From: JBAXHO01 sp037138855
GTDB taxonomy: Bacteria > Patescibacteriota > Dojkabacteria > B142 > OLB20
Assembly (NCBI GenBank): GCA_037138855.1
Contig: JBAXHO010000003.1
Location: 1 to 52,991, forward strand
Reading direction: 5' to 3'
Length of the DNA stretch: 52,991 bases
A program made the translations under genes and the position numbers. The notes beneath the pieces are model-generated. The model was not told the DNA's origin. It did not search any database and saw only the letters and a program-made list of their open reading frames with translations. This document shows positions 13,321-20,162 of this stretch, in pieces. Position 1 is the first letter of the stretch; each line of letters opens with the position of its first letter.

Positions 13321-13758
13321 ATGATTAAAGACATTCGCATTCAAAACTATTGCGGCATAACCGATTTAAAAATTAATGATTGCAAACGGATCAATTTGCT
13401 GGTTGGTAAAAATGGAGTTGGAAAGGAAGAAATATTGCGGTTTGTTTTTGATATAGGGTTGCTTTATAAGGTAAGTTTTAAATGTTTTAGTGAAATAGAA
13501 TATGGCTTACATTATACCGATATGAAAGATTTTTGGTTACAAATTATTGAATTTTCTATTTCAAATACTGTACAGGTTTTTGCCACAACTCACTCTTACG
13601 AAATGATTAAAGCGTTAGTTGAAGCAGCAAAAGAAACTAATCTTATTAAACAAGATGAAATCAGGCTTTATCGGATTAACAAAACTCAAAAAAATCCTAC
13701 AAAATTTGACTCTACTCAAATTGATAAGTTCATAAAACTAGAATGGGAGGTTAGATAA
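13321..13758 (+). pseudogene. Remnant of an AAA_15/21-type ATPase with internal deletion
   Basis: The N-terminus (MIKDIRIQNYCGITDLKIND, INLLVGKNGVGKEEILRF) carries the Walker A region of the OLD/AAA_15-21 group, but the catalytic Thr/Ser after GK is Glu (GKNGVGKE). After only about 60 residues the sequence jumps to the C-terminal block NTVQVFATTHSYEMIKALVE normally 200 or more residues further on, and the signature and Walker B regions are missing. At 145 residues it is far shorter than the usual 350-450, so it is probably inactive. An extended frame from 13246 adds KKLKITIENEFTDRRITIKR, which resembles the next gene's start and looks like a fusion scar. Confidence 0.6.
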
Positions 13759-13763
13759 TAAAA

Positions 13764-13922
13764 ATGAGAATAACAATTGAAGATGAGGCTAACAATCAGA
13801 AAATAATACTTGAAAGAGACGCAATTAATTTAGAAGAAATGCTTAATATGCTTGAAGACGCATTACGCGGATCAGGATTTAACTTTAAAGGACATTTGGA
13901 GATTGTGGAAGATGAAAAATAA
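13764..13922 (+). CDS. Small acidic hypothetical protein
   Basis: A 52-residue protein beginning MRITIEDEANNQKIILERDA, then a helix (INLEEMLNMLEDALRGSG) and an end FKGHLEIVEDEK. This is a recognisable small phage family of unknown function, often located in early operons. Its end overlaps the trpS start by 11 bases. Confidence 0.6.
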   Translation: MRITIEDEANNQKIILERDAINLEEMLNMLEDALRGSGFNFKGHLEIVEDEK

Positions 13923-14709
13923 GAAAATTGTGGTTAGTGGCATTCAGCCTACAGGAAATTTACACTTAGGAAATTATCTTGGCGCAATTAAACAATGGAA
14001 AGAATTGCAGGAAAATCCTGAATATGAATGCATATTTGGAATTATGGATTTGCACGCGATGACAACAAAGCCAACCATCCCTAATGATAATGAAATTTGC
14101 GGAGAATCTTACGATACTTTTGTGCAATTGATTAAGCTTGGAATTTCTTACAAAAATGTATTTTATCAGTCGCAAAATGTCTCAATTGTACGAATGTACT
14201 GGAAATTGGCTTGTAACACTTCAATCGGACAACTTAATCGCATGACCCAATTTAAAGAGAAATCTGACAAAGGAAATGAAAACCTCGGTTTATTCTCTTA
14301 CCCTGTTTTAATGGCTGCCGACATTCTTGCTCTTGAGGCTGATTTAGTGCCAGTTGGAGAAGATCAAAAGCAACATTTAGAACTCGCAAGAGACTTAGCT
14401 AAAAAACTTGGATTGAAAGTACCAGAGCCTCTTATTTCTGAATCATGCGGGCGTATTATGTCCTTGACTGATCCAGCTAAAAAAATGAGCAAATCTGATC
14501 CGAATGACAATTCACGGATTAATTTAAATGATGAGGCTGAAACCATTAAAAAGAAAATTGGGAAAGCAGTTACAACGCCAGAAGGAATTAAAAATCTTGA
14601 AACTATATTTTATGGATGTGGTGGAAAAGGTGCTTTAATTTGGCAAAATGCAAAAGGTGCTAAAGAAGAATTAGCCGAACATATAATTAAGGAATTAAAT
14701 GCAAAATGA
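13912..14709 (+). CDS. trpS: Tryptophanyl-tRNA synthetase-like protein, shortened C-terminus
   Basis: A class Ic aminoacyl-tRNA synthetase of 265 residues. The HIGH-type motif is TGNLHLGNYLG (residues 14-24), with further family blocks CNTSIGQLNRMTQFKEK (101-117), PVLMAADILALEADLVPVGE (131-150), DQKQHLELARDL and the KMSKSDPND motif (191-199). The Rossmann catalytic half therefore looks intact. After KMSKS only about 70 residues remain, compared with about 135-140 in typical 330-340-residue TrpRS, so most of the helical anticodon-binding region is missing or replaced. The longer frame from 13852 is rejected because the ATG at 13912 matches the family N-terminus (KKIVVSGIQPTGNLHLG). It may charge tRNA-Trp, act as a Trp-AMP-forming enzyme, or compete with the host enzyme. 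Confidence 0.85.
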   Translation: MKNKKIVVSGIQPTGNLHLGNYLGAIKQWKELQENPEYECIFGIMDLHAMTTKPTIPNDNEICGESYDTFVQLIKLGISYKNVFYQSQNVSIVRMYWKLACNTSIGQLNRMTQFKEKSDKGNENLGLFSYPVLMAADILALEADLVPVGEDQKQHLELARDLAKKLGLKVPEPLISESCGRIMSLTDPAKKMSKSDPNDNSRINLNDEAETIKKKIGKAVTTPEGIKNLETIFYGCGGKGALIWQNAKGAKEELAEHIIKELNAK

Positions 14710-14839
14710 ATTTGAGATTGCTGACTTTCAAAGTTTAGAAGAAATAGAGCAGCAAATTATAATACTATTCAAAGCCAAAAGACTTATTTTAGAAAGAGAA
14801 TTAAATAAGATTGATAATTTTTTAAAAATTGAAACTTAG
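14699..14839 (+). CDS. Small helical protein after trpS
   Basis: A 46-residue protein that overlaps the last codons of trpS (start at 14699): MQNEFEIADFQSLEEIEQQI then IILFKAKRLILERELNKIDN. It is predicted to form one long amphipathic coiled coil. Co-translated with the synthetase, it could be a partner subunit, but nothing proves this. Confidence 0.5.
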   Translation: MQNEFEIADFQSLEEIEQQIIILFKAKRLILERELNKIDNFLKIET

Positions 14840-14840
14840 C

Positions 14841-14873
14841 GAGATTAATTAGAGATTAACTAGAGATTTATTA
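14841..14873. repeat. Three 11-bp tandem repeats
   Basis: GAGATTAATTA, GAGATTAACTA and GAGATTTATTA lie head to tail without gaps, roughly one helical turn each. They sit immediately downstream of the trpS unit. Phased AT-rich repeats of this kind usually bind a protein cooperatively along one face of DNA. Confidence 0.6.
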
Positions 14874-14884
14874 GAAGAACCGCA

Positions 14885-14918
14885 GCTATACCTTGATAGC
14901 AAAGGATCGGCAACCGAT
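14885..14918 (+). promoter_or_regulatory. Two short hairpins before the GNAT gene
   Basis: GCTAT-ACCTTG-ATAGC (14885-14900) and ATCGG-CAA-CCGAT (14906-14918) form adjacent hairpins in the leader of the gene at 14942. There is no U-tract after them, so a simple terminator is unlikely; an RNA processing or protein-binding element is possible. Confidence 0.4.
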
Positions 14919-14941
14919 TAAATATAAAATAAAAGTAGAAA

Positions 14942-15325
14942 ATGAATGCTAGAATTTTTAATAAAACAGAAATAAAAAATGGTAAAGAAATTATTGGCTA
15001 CATTCAATTGGTAAGATACCAAGCGAAAGGTGGGCTTCCTCATATTGAATATTCGCTTATTGAAAATTACTGGAATCAACAAATAATGTCTGTCGAGTTG
15101 CCAAAGTTTCTTAAAAAATGTAAAAAACTAGAAATACCGAGATTGATAGCAATGGTTGAGAAGAATAATAAGACTTCAATTAGATTGCTTGAAAAAAACA
15201 AGTTTATCAAAATTGCTACTTTTGATGACAAGTTTGGATATGTACTAGCTCAAGATTTAATGTTAGAGATTGGGATATTTAATAAGAACGCAATTAAAAG
15301 CATGGGAGCTATAAATGGCAAATAA
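14942..15325 (+). CDS. GNAT-family N-acetyltransferase
   Basis: A 127-residue protein. The order of an N-terminal strand pair (GKEIIGYIQLVRYQ), a central helix (VELPKFLKKCKKLEIPRLIA) and the C-terminal MVEKNNKTSIRLLEKNKFIK matches a GNAT fold, where N-x-x-[AS]-x-x-L-x-x-x-x-F is the acetyl-CoA-proximal helix. Substrate unknown. It is small and the classic R/Q-x-x-G-x-G/A loop is not obvious, so activity is unsure. It overlaps the phosphoesterase gene by 11 bases. Confidence 0.65.
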   Translation: MNARIFNKTEIKNGKEIIGYIQLVRYQAKGGLPHIEYSLIENYWNQQIMSVELPKFLKKCKKLEIPRLIAMVEKNNKTSIRLLEKNKFIKIATFDDKFGYVLAQDLMLEIGIFNKNAIKSMGAINGK

Positions 15326-15809
15326 TATTTTTTTCATCAGCGATACTCATTTTGGACACAGCAGTATTCTTAATTTTAGAGATAACCAAAATAATCCAGT
15401 CCGTCCCTTTGCAAGTATTGAAGAAATGAACGAGACTTTAATTGACAATTGGAATAAAGTTGTGCGCCCTCAAGATAAAATTTACCATTTAGGAGACGTG
15501 GCAATTCCAAGAAAAGGCTTAGATTGTCTTGCTAAATGTAATGGCGATAAAATTTTAGTGCGCGGCAATCATGATATTTTTAAACTCAAAGATTATACTA
15601 AATATTTCCGAGATGTTCGCGGATATGTTGTGTTAGAAAATTATTTAGCAAGCCATATTCCAGTTCATCCTGATTCAAAAGGAAGGTTTAAAAAGAATAT
15701 TCATGGTCATTTGCATACTAATAACTTGGAAGATGATTTTTATATTAATGTTTCGGTTGAGCAAATAAACTTTACCCCTATCGCTTGGGAAGAGGTAAAA
15801 TTAAAATGA
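15315..15809 (+). CDS. Calcineurin-like metallophosphoesterase
   Basis: A 164-residue enzyme with all five metallophosphoesterase motifs: SDTHFGH (residues 9-15), YHLGDV (about 56-61), VRGNHD (about 78-83), ASHIPVH (about 113-119) and IHGHLHT (about 130-136). Members of this small phage/bacterial group hydrolyse phosphodiesters using two metal ions; the substrate here (nucleic-acid ends or nucleotides) is not evident. It is coupled by ATGA to the resolvase gene. Confidence 0.85.
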   Translation: MANNIFFISDTHFGHSSILNFRDNQNNPVRPFASIEEMNETLIDNWNKVVRPQDKIYHLGDVAIPRKGLDCLAKCNGDKILVRGNHDIFKLKDYTKYFRDVRGYVVLENYLASHIPVHPDSKGRFKKNIHGHLHTNNLEDDFYINVSVEQINFTPIAWEEVKLK

Positions 15810-16135
15810 AAATATATAAAAAGATTAAGACTCTTTCTATTAACAAAGCGTTTCAAGGAAGAAGATTCAAAACGCCAGAATATAAAGCTTATGAGGAGGA
15901 ATTGCTCTACAATCTTCCCGCCTGTTTAAGCTTTCCAAATGCTCCTTATTCACTCTCCTTTGAGTTCGGATTTAGCAATAAAGCAAGTGATATAGATAAT
16001 CCTGTAAAAATCCTAGTGGATATAATGCAGAAAAAATATGGCTTCAATGACAAGGAAATTTATCATATGACTCTTGAGAAGAAGATTGTTTCCAAGGGTG
16101 AGGAATACTTTAAATTAGAAATTAAAACTTTGTAA
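15806..16135 (+). CDS. rusA: RusA-like Holliday junction resolvase
   Basis: A 109-residue protein starting MKIYKKIKTLSINKAFQGRR. The RusA pattern is visible: N-terminal 'SxNKAFxGRRFKTPEYKAYE', a central strand (YSLSFEFGFSN), and the catalytic Asp cluster ASDIDNPVKILVDIMQKKYG followed by FNDKEIYHM. These homodimeric enzymes cut four-way DNA junctions during recombination and packaging. The start at 15806 overlaps the phosphoesterase stop; the upstream in-frame ATG at 15785 is less likely. Confidence 0.85.
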   Translation: MKIYKKIKTLSINKAFQGRRFKTPEYKAYEEELLYNLPACLSFPNAPYSLSFEFGFSNKASDIDNPVKILVDIMQKKYGFNDKEIYHMTLEKKIVSKGEEYFKLEIKTL

Positions 16136-16140
16136 AAATA

Positions 16141-16362
16141 ATGATTGACAATAAAACTGCGGCAAGGAAAATGCGTGGAAGACCTCGTAAAAATCCTGAA
16201 GATAAATATACAAGGGTTTATATTTCTAGTGACGTGAAAACGGACAACAAAATAAAAATCATGAAGAAAGCAAATAAAACTTTTTGCTATTCAAGAATTT
16301 TCCGCAAAGCAATGGAAAAAGAGTTTGAGATTTTTAAAAAAGATTTAAAGCTTGCCAGCTAA
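16141..16362 (+). CDS. Ribbon-helix-helix-like DNA-binding protein
   Basis: A 73-residue basic protein. MRGRPRKNPEDK is an AT-hook-type arm, and RVYISSDVKTDNKIKIMKKA followed by a second helix (SRIFRKAMEKEFEIF) fits a strand-helix-helix MetJ/Arc-like fold. It probably binds AT-rich operator DNA. It directly precedes the second structured RNA region. Confidence 0.55.
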   Translation: MIDNKTAARKMRGRPRKNPEDKYTRVYISSDVKTDNKIKIMKKANKTFCYSRIFRKAMEKEFEIFKKDLKLAS

Positions 16363-16376
16363 AGATTAGGCAAAAA

Positions 16377-16642
16377 ATCTCGTAAGAGATAGACTGAAAA
16401 CAGTCTTCAACTGGGGCGGGATCAGAAAAGTTCTGTGAAATTGCTTTTCTGGTTCTGCTTCGTGAGTTTTTTTATGGCAACGCTGTGCTGGAATAAGACA
16501 GTATGGCAATTTTTCCAAGAGTACAAGGCTCATTTTCGTTCAAATCGAAGAACATTGCCTAGACAGGAAAACAGTGCAGAGTGAAATTCTCTGCCAGCGT
16601 TGCTTTAAAAAAACTTAAGCCAGCCTTGGCAAAGATGAAGGC
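16377..16642 (+). ncRNA. Candidate multibranch structured RNA with T-arm mimic
   Basis: No gene fits here; the interval from 16363 to 16665 is structured instead. Helices seen: ATCTC-GTAA-GAGAT (16377-16390, GNRA loop), AGACTG-AAAA-CAGTCT (16391-16406), 16419-16430/16444-16455 (12 bp with two G-U), a closing 9-bp helix GCAACGCTG/CAGCGTTGC (16477-16485/16595-16603), GGCAAT/ATTGCC (16505-16510/16554-16559), GCAGAG/CTCTGC (16576-16594) and GCCTT/AAGGC (16623-16642). Inside the multiloop, TTTCG-TTCAAAT-CGAAG (16534-16550) is an exact tRNA T-arm with a TTCRANY loop, next to an acceptor-like helix. It could be an independent small RNA or a long leader of the gene at 16666. No known class recognised. 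Confidence 0.6.
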
Positions 16643-16665
16643 AAATTAACAAACAAGGAGAACAC

Positions 16666-17595
16666 ATGACAAATAAAATGCCAGTAGTGGGGAAGAGATA
16701 TAGACCGTTACAAAAAGAAAGTTTTGTTTGGGCGGAATTTAAGAGGTTTAGTTTATTGAACGGCGGAGTAGTGATATTTTGTGATTTACAGCAAGTTTGT
16801 ACCGATGGAGTAAGTAATGGTTATTATTCTTGTCAATTGAAAGATTTTTGGGATCGCTTCGAAGAACTCCCAGAAGACAACTCGCAGGAACAAGAGGAAG
16901 TGCCAGAAGTTGCATCAAAAGATTTCATGGAAGGCTACAATGCTGGATGGAATGACTTTGGTTTTAAAAAAGATTATCGCTTTAAAGAGTCAACAGATAA
17001 TGAGCCGAAAGTCATCGAAAACACTAATCCAGTTGACTTTAAGAAGGAAGAAGTCAACGAAGTTGATAGGGCTTTGGGGGAGTTGAAAAGAGAAATAGCT
17101 CTATGTGGTGGCGGAATGAAACCAGCAGAAACAGAAGGAGAGAGACGGATGGCAAATGTTTTTTACTACTTCTTGGGAAAAGCGCAAAAACTTGTTGATG
17201 CTTTAGAAGCCGAAAAATCTGCAATGGACGCAGTAAAAGACACTTTAAAAGAAGGCATAAAGCAAATGAAAGATTTTAATGCTAAAATGGATGAGAAATA
17301 TCCAATGTCCAAACCAGAGCCTAAAATCGACACTAAAGAAGAATGTGTCGATCCAGTAAGCATTTGGAAAGATGTTAGTGAGTTGCCAGAGGGTTTATTG
17401 GATGAGGGGATTGTAAAATGGAGAAGAGGCGGTCATTCGTTAATGTTGACCGCTCAGGGAAAATTTTTTGATTCCTCAGGACACCGCGTTTCATCAGGTG
17501 AAAGTGTAGCAAAGTTTATTTCTCTCACCGACTTCATCAACTCCTTCGAGCAAATGCAGAAGGATATTGAGGATCTTGAAAGAAAATGGCAGTAA
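16666..17595 (+). CDS. Large hypothetical early protein
   Basis: A 309-residue protein. N-terminal beta-rich domain (about 1-70) ends FWDRFEELPED; then an acidic linker, a middle helical segment with LGELKREIALCGGGMKPAET and ANVFYYFLGKAQKLVDALEA, and a C-terminal domain WKDVSELPEGLLDEGIVKWR followed by a beta-rich part and coiled-coil end. Modular repeats of 'x-ELPE' domains occur in phage and Rickettsiales-like mobile genomes, but I cannot name the family. AAGGAGA precedes the start, and the structured RNA region forms its upstream leader. Confidence 0.6.
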   Translation: MTNKMPVVGKRYRPLQKESFVWAEFKRFSLLNGGVVIFCDLQQVCTDGVSNGYYSCQLKDFWDRFEELPEDNSQEQEEVPEVASKDFMEGYNAGWNDFGFKKDYRFKESTDNEPKVIENTNPVDFKKEEVNEVDRALGELKREIALCGGGMKPAETEGERRMANVFYYFLGKAQKLVDALEAEKSAMDAVKDTLKEGIKQMKDFNAKMDEKYPMSKPEPKIDTKEECVDPVSIWKDVSELPEGLLDEGIVKWRRGGHSLMLTAQGKFFDSSGHRVSSGESVAKFISLTDFINSFEQMQKDIEDLERKWQ

Positions 17596-17774
17596 TTTTA
17601 AGTAACGCAGTAGAGATAAATTATCACCCAGAGTTTCAAGGCAGAGACTTGCTTGAAATAAAAATAATTTACAAAGTTGATCGCGTAGAAGAAAATCTTG
17701 GAGAATTTTTATTAACTAAAGAAGCTGCCTTGGAATTGGCTGAAGATATAATGAGGCACTTTAAGATAAGCTAA
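17586..17774 (+). CDS. Last gene of the plus arm, hypothetical
   Basis: A 62-residue acidic protein beginning MAVILSNAVEINYHPEFQGR, coupled by overlap to the preceding gene. It has two strands and a C-terminal helix (TKEAALELAEDIMRHF). It ends three bases before the convergent minus-strand gene, with no terminator visible between them, so the two arms collide or read through. Confidence 0.6.
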   Translation: MAVILSNAVEINYHPEFQGRDLLEIKIIYKVDRVEENLGEFLLTKEAALELAEDIMRHFKIS

Positions 17775-17777
17775 TGC

Positions 17778-18053
17778 TTATTTCCTAGACCGCCACAACC
17801 AAACACCAGTTATTGCCAAAGTAATTCCAGCAGCCCAATAACTTAAATAATAAAGCACCCAAAGCCCAACAATAACAATCAGGGGCAAAAAATAACGCCA
17901 TGTTTTCTCAAGTCCTAGTCTGTCCCATTCGGATTGTGTAATTAGATTGACAAGGAAAGCCTTGGTAGCAGCTAAAAATCTTTTTGTAAGAGATTCTACT
18001 TTTGCTTTGTCAATTATTATTTGATCGGGCGTTTCTTTAATTGGGGATTTCAT
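17778..18053 (-). CDS. Two-segment membrane protein at the end of the minus arm
   Basis: A 91-residue protein. The N-terminal half is charged and helical; two hydrophobic segments follow (about 54-66, YFLPLIVIVGLWVLYY, and 72-86, AAGITLAITGVWLW) with a basic end RSRK. It follows the XRE repressor gene by six bases and is probably co-transcribed. It could be a small superinfection-exclusion or holin-like protein, without direct proof. Confidence 0.55.
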   Translation of the reverse strand: MKSPIKETPDQIIIDKAKVESLTKRFLAATKAFLVNLITQSEWDRLGLEKTWRYFLPLIVIVGLWVLYYLSYWAAGITLAITGVWLWRSRK

Positions 18054-18059
18054 ATAAAT

Positions 18060-18353
18060 TTATCTAAAGGTGTCGAATTGTCGTATTTTATTGGAATTAA
18101 TACTTGGCTGTTGTAAAATTATTTCTTTTACATCTTTAGCTATTTTACCAGATAAAGCCAAAATTTCATCTAAATCTAATTCTAAGGTATGACAAAGCAT
18201 TTTGATTTTTTCGTAACCAATTGAACTTTGACTTTTTTTTTCGATTAAACAAATAAGGCTAGGAGAAACTGAAATTGTTTTAGCTAGTTGCCTAATTCCA
18301 ATTTTTCTATTTAGCCTATTTTCCCTAATGATTTCTCCTAAAGTTTTTTGCAT
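18060..18353 (-). CDS. XRE-family repressor-like regulator
   Basis: A 97-residue protein with a Cro/CI-type helix-turn-helix at residues about 4-65: IIRENRLNRKIGIRQLAKTI then SVSPSLICLIEKKSQSSIGY and ELDLDEILALSG. There is no C-terminal peptidase or dimerisation domain, so it is a small repressor or anti-repressor type. It overlaps the DUF475 gene by 16 bases and is probably translated with it. The inverted repeat TGTTAGC-N7-GCTAACA near 20163 is a candidate operator. Confidence 0.8.
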   Translation of the reverse strand: MQKTLGEIIRENRLNRKIGIRQLAKTISVSPSLICLIEKKSQSSIGYEKIKMLCHTLELDLDEILALSGKIAKDVKEIILQQPSINSNKIRQFDTFR

Positions 18354-19267
18354 TTTGAATGTATGATTGAAATTATAATAAATGTCGCCCCTATTAAGCC
18401 CGTAACTATTTCAGAAACATGAAATTTAGTGCTTAATAACATTATTATTGCAAGTGATCCGATGCCAAAAAAAGCACCAGATTCTAAATAAATATAATTT
18501 TGTAATGTTTTGTTTTGAACTAATTTAATTGTCAAAGTTCTTATAAACATAGCACCAATTCCAAGCCCTAACATAATAATAAAAATATCATTACTGATAG
18601 CAAAAGCACCTATAACACCATCCAAAGAAAAAGAAGCATCTAGCACTTCCAAATACATAAAAGAAGCAAATCCTATGGCTTCTATTGATCTTGAGTTTTT
18701 ACCAAAATAATCAGCAATTTTTTTTATTAAAACAAAAGTAACAATTCCTAAAATTGCAGAAATTATTGAAAGCGGAAGAAATGCAAAAACTACAATTAAT
18801 GTTAAAAAACTTCCGATCCAAAAATTAATCTTTGAAAGATATTTTTCTCCAAAAATCCAAAAAACTTGTTTTTCTATATTAAAAATAAATTTTAAGAAAA
18901 CCATCAATAAAAAAATTCCACCAAAAGAAGCGATCTTGTTATGCGCGGCAACTAATTTATTTTTATATTCATCTGGGAAATTAATGGCAATATTTATAAC
19001 TTCTAAAAAGTTAATATTTCCAGCAAAAGAAACTATTGCAATTGGAAATATTAAACGCATTCCAAAAACTGCGATTAATATTCCCCATGTTAGAAATCTT
19101 TTTTGCCATTTTTGCGACATATTTTTTAAAATAGATGCATTTACTACGGCGTTATCAAATGATAAAGACACTTCAAGAATACCTAATATAATAACTAAAA
19201 ACAAAGCTTTTAATCCGCCTACAAAAAAAGCTAAAATAATCGCTAAAAGTGACAAAAAATAAATCAT
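18338..19267 (-). CDS. DUF475 / TerC-superfamily integral membrane protein
   Basis: A 309-residue polytopic protein with about nine hydrophobic segments. The two acidic signature repeats of the TerC/DUF475 group are visible: EVSLSFDNAVVNASILKNMS (about residues 32-51) and YLEVLDASFSLDGVIGAFAI (about 201-220). Such E-x-x-x-S-x-D-N/G motifs sit inside the membrane and are thought to bind metal ions. TerC relatives take part in tellurite, metal and stress-response systems. Its neighbours are a small membrane protein, a TerF-like vWA protein and an XRE repressor, which is unusual cargo for a phage. Confidence 0.8.
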   Translation of the reverse strand: MIYFLSLLAIILAFFVGGLKALFLVIILGILEVSLSFDNAVVNASILKNMSQKWQKRFLTWGILIAVFGMRLIFPIAIVSFAGNINFLEVINIAINFPDEYKNKLVAAHNKIASFGGIFLLMVFLKFIFNIEKQVFWIFGEKYLSKINFWIGSFLTLIVVFAFLPLSIISAILGIVTFVLIKKIADYFGKNSRSIEAIGFASFMYLEVLDASFSLDGVIGAFAISNDIFIIMLGLGIGAMFIRTLTIKLVQNKTLQNYIYLESGAFFGIGSLAIIMLLSTKFHVSEIVTGLIGATFIIISIIHSKCKKL

Positions 19268-19470
19268 TTTTTTCCTTGTGTTTTTTTAATTTTATCTGTC
19301 CACAGCTTAAATTTTTCACTAAAAGAAGCTTCTGGCAAAAAAAGCAAAGCAACAAATAAGAAAAATAATCCACTATGCCAATTGATTAATTGAAAAAATA
19401 ATCCAATTAATCCGATCAAAGCAGTAGTTTTATCCAATTGCTTAATCAGAAATTTTATAATATTTTCCAT
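19264..19470 (-). CDS. Small membrane protein coupled to DUF475
   Basis: A 68-residue protein with two hydrophobic segments (about 14-28, TTALIGLIGLFFQL, and 32-46, SGLFFLFVALLFLP) and a basic C-terminal tail. Its stop overlaps the DUF475 start (ATGA). It may be an accessory subunit of that transporter-like protein. Confidence 0.6.
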   Translation of the reverse strand: MENIIKFLIKQLDKTTALIGLIGLFFQLINWHSGLFFLFVALLFLPEASFSEKFKLWTDKIKKTQGKK

Positions 19471-19479
19471 TTTATCCTC

Positions 19480-19513
19480 AAAAAAAAAGACAAGGACTTT
19501 TACGCCCTTGTCT
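19480..19513 (-). terminator. Rho-independent terminator after the vWA gene
   Basis: On the minus strand AGACAAGG (19513-19506) pairs perfectly with CCTTGTCT (19495-19488) around a 10-base loop, followed by a run of eight T. It lies between the vWA gene and the downstream DUF475 group, so DUF475 and the repressor rely on read-through or on a separate promoter. Confidence 0.85.
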
Positions 19514-19524
19514 AAAATTAATAA

Positions 19525-20133
19525 TTAATCATTTAATGCGCCAGCAAAAGCAGAAATAAAATCTACTTCTTCAAGAGTTTTAACGTCAACAATATCATAT
19601 TTAGCTCCTTTTAGATCATCATCCAAAGAAGTTAAAAATGCTTTTAAAGCAGGTGAGATATTTCCAACAGTTAAAAAGCTGATATTAAATTCGCGTTCAT
19701 CTAATACATCAAGAGTAATGTCGATGATTGCTTTTTTTACAGCTTCTTGGTCATTAGGTTCGCCATCAGTAGCAACAAAAAGAACCGTTTGTTCTTTTCT
19801 ACCACCATCTTTTCCGCTAGTTTTGTGAAGAAGATAAGCTTGCTTAATAAGTTCTGCGGTATTAGTTGACATTTCATTCGCTTTAAAGCTGCCAATAACT
19901 TCACTTGCTTTTTCTGCGGTAATTCCACGATAAGAAGTAATTTGATGTCCGAAAGCCAAAACATCAATTCCGTCTTCATCATATTTTGAAGCTTCATTTG
20001 CAAATTGAATAGTTTTTTCTTTCAAAAATTCAATACGAGATAATCCATTTGGACAATCATTTGTTTGCATTGAACCTGATACGTCTACACCGAAAATAAA
20101 ATTGTCGCCTTTGTTTAATTCTAAGTTGCTCAT
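19525..20133 (-). CDS. TerF-like von Willebrand factor A domain protein
   Basis: A 202-residue single vWA domain. The metal-ion-dependent adhesion site is intact: DVSGSMQ (residues 17-23), a Thr in the loop around STNTAEL (about 94-100), and ATDGEPND (about 124-131). Its opening (LELNKGDNFIFGVDVSGSM) and end (DFISAFAGALND) match cytoplasmic vWA proteins of the tellurium-resistance (Ter) stress systems. It would bind a partner through a divalent metal. It has its own promoter and terminator, and DUF475 lies just downstream. Confidence 0.85.
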   Translation of the reverse strand: MSNLELNKGDNFIFGVDVSGSMQTNDCPNGLSRIEFLKEKTIQFANEASKYDEDGIDVLAFGHQITSYRGITAEKASEVIGSFKANEMSTNTAELIKQAYLLHKTSGKDGGRKEQTVLFVATDGEPNDQEAVKKAIIDITLDVLDEREFNISFLTVGNISPALKAFLTSLDDDLKGAKYDIVDVKTLEEVDFISAFAGALND

Positions 20134-20162
20134 TTTAAATATAAATTTAATTAATAGTTAAT

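Noticed and set aside
16505..16559. tRNA-like segment with T-arm and acceptor-like helix
   Set aside because: Only about 23 bases separate the 5' acceptor-like strand and the T-arm, so there is no room for D and anticodon arms; not called a tRNA gene but kept as part of the structured RNA.
18936..19373. Plus- and minus-strand frames overlapping the DUF475 gene
   Set aside because: They lie in alternative frames of a convincing membrane protein gene and lack start signals.
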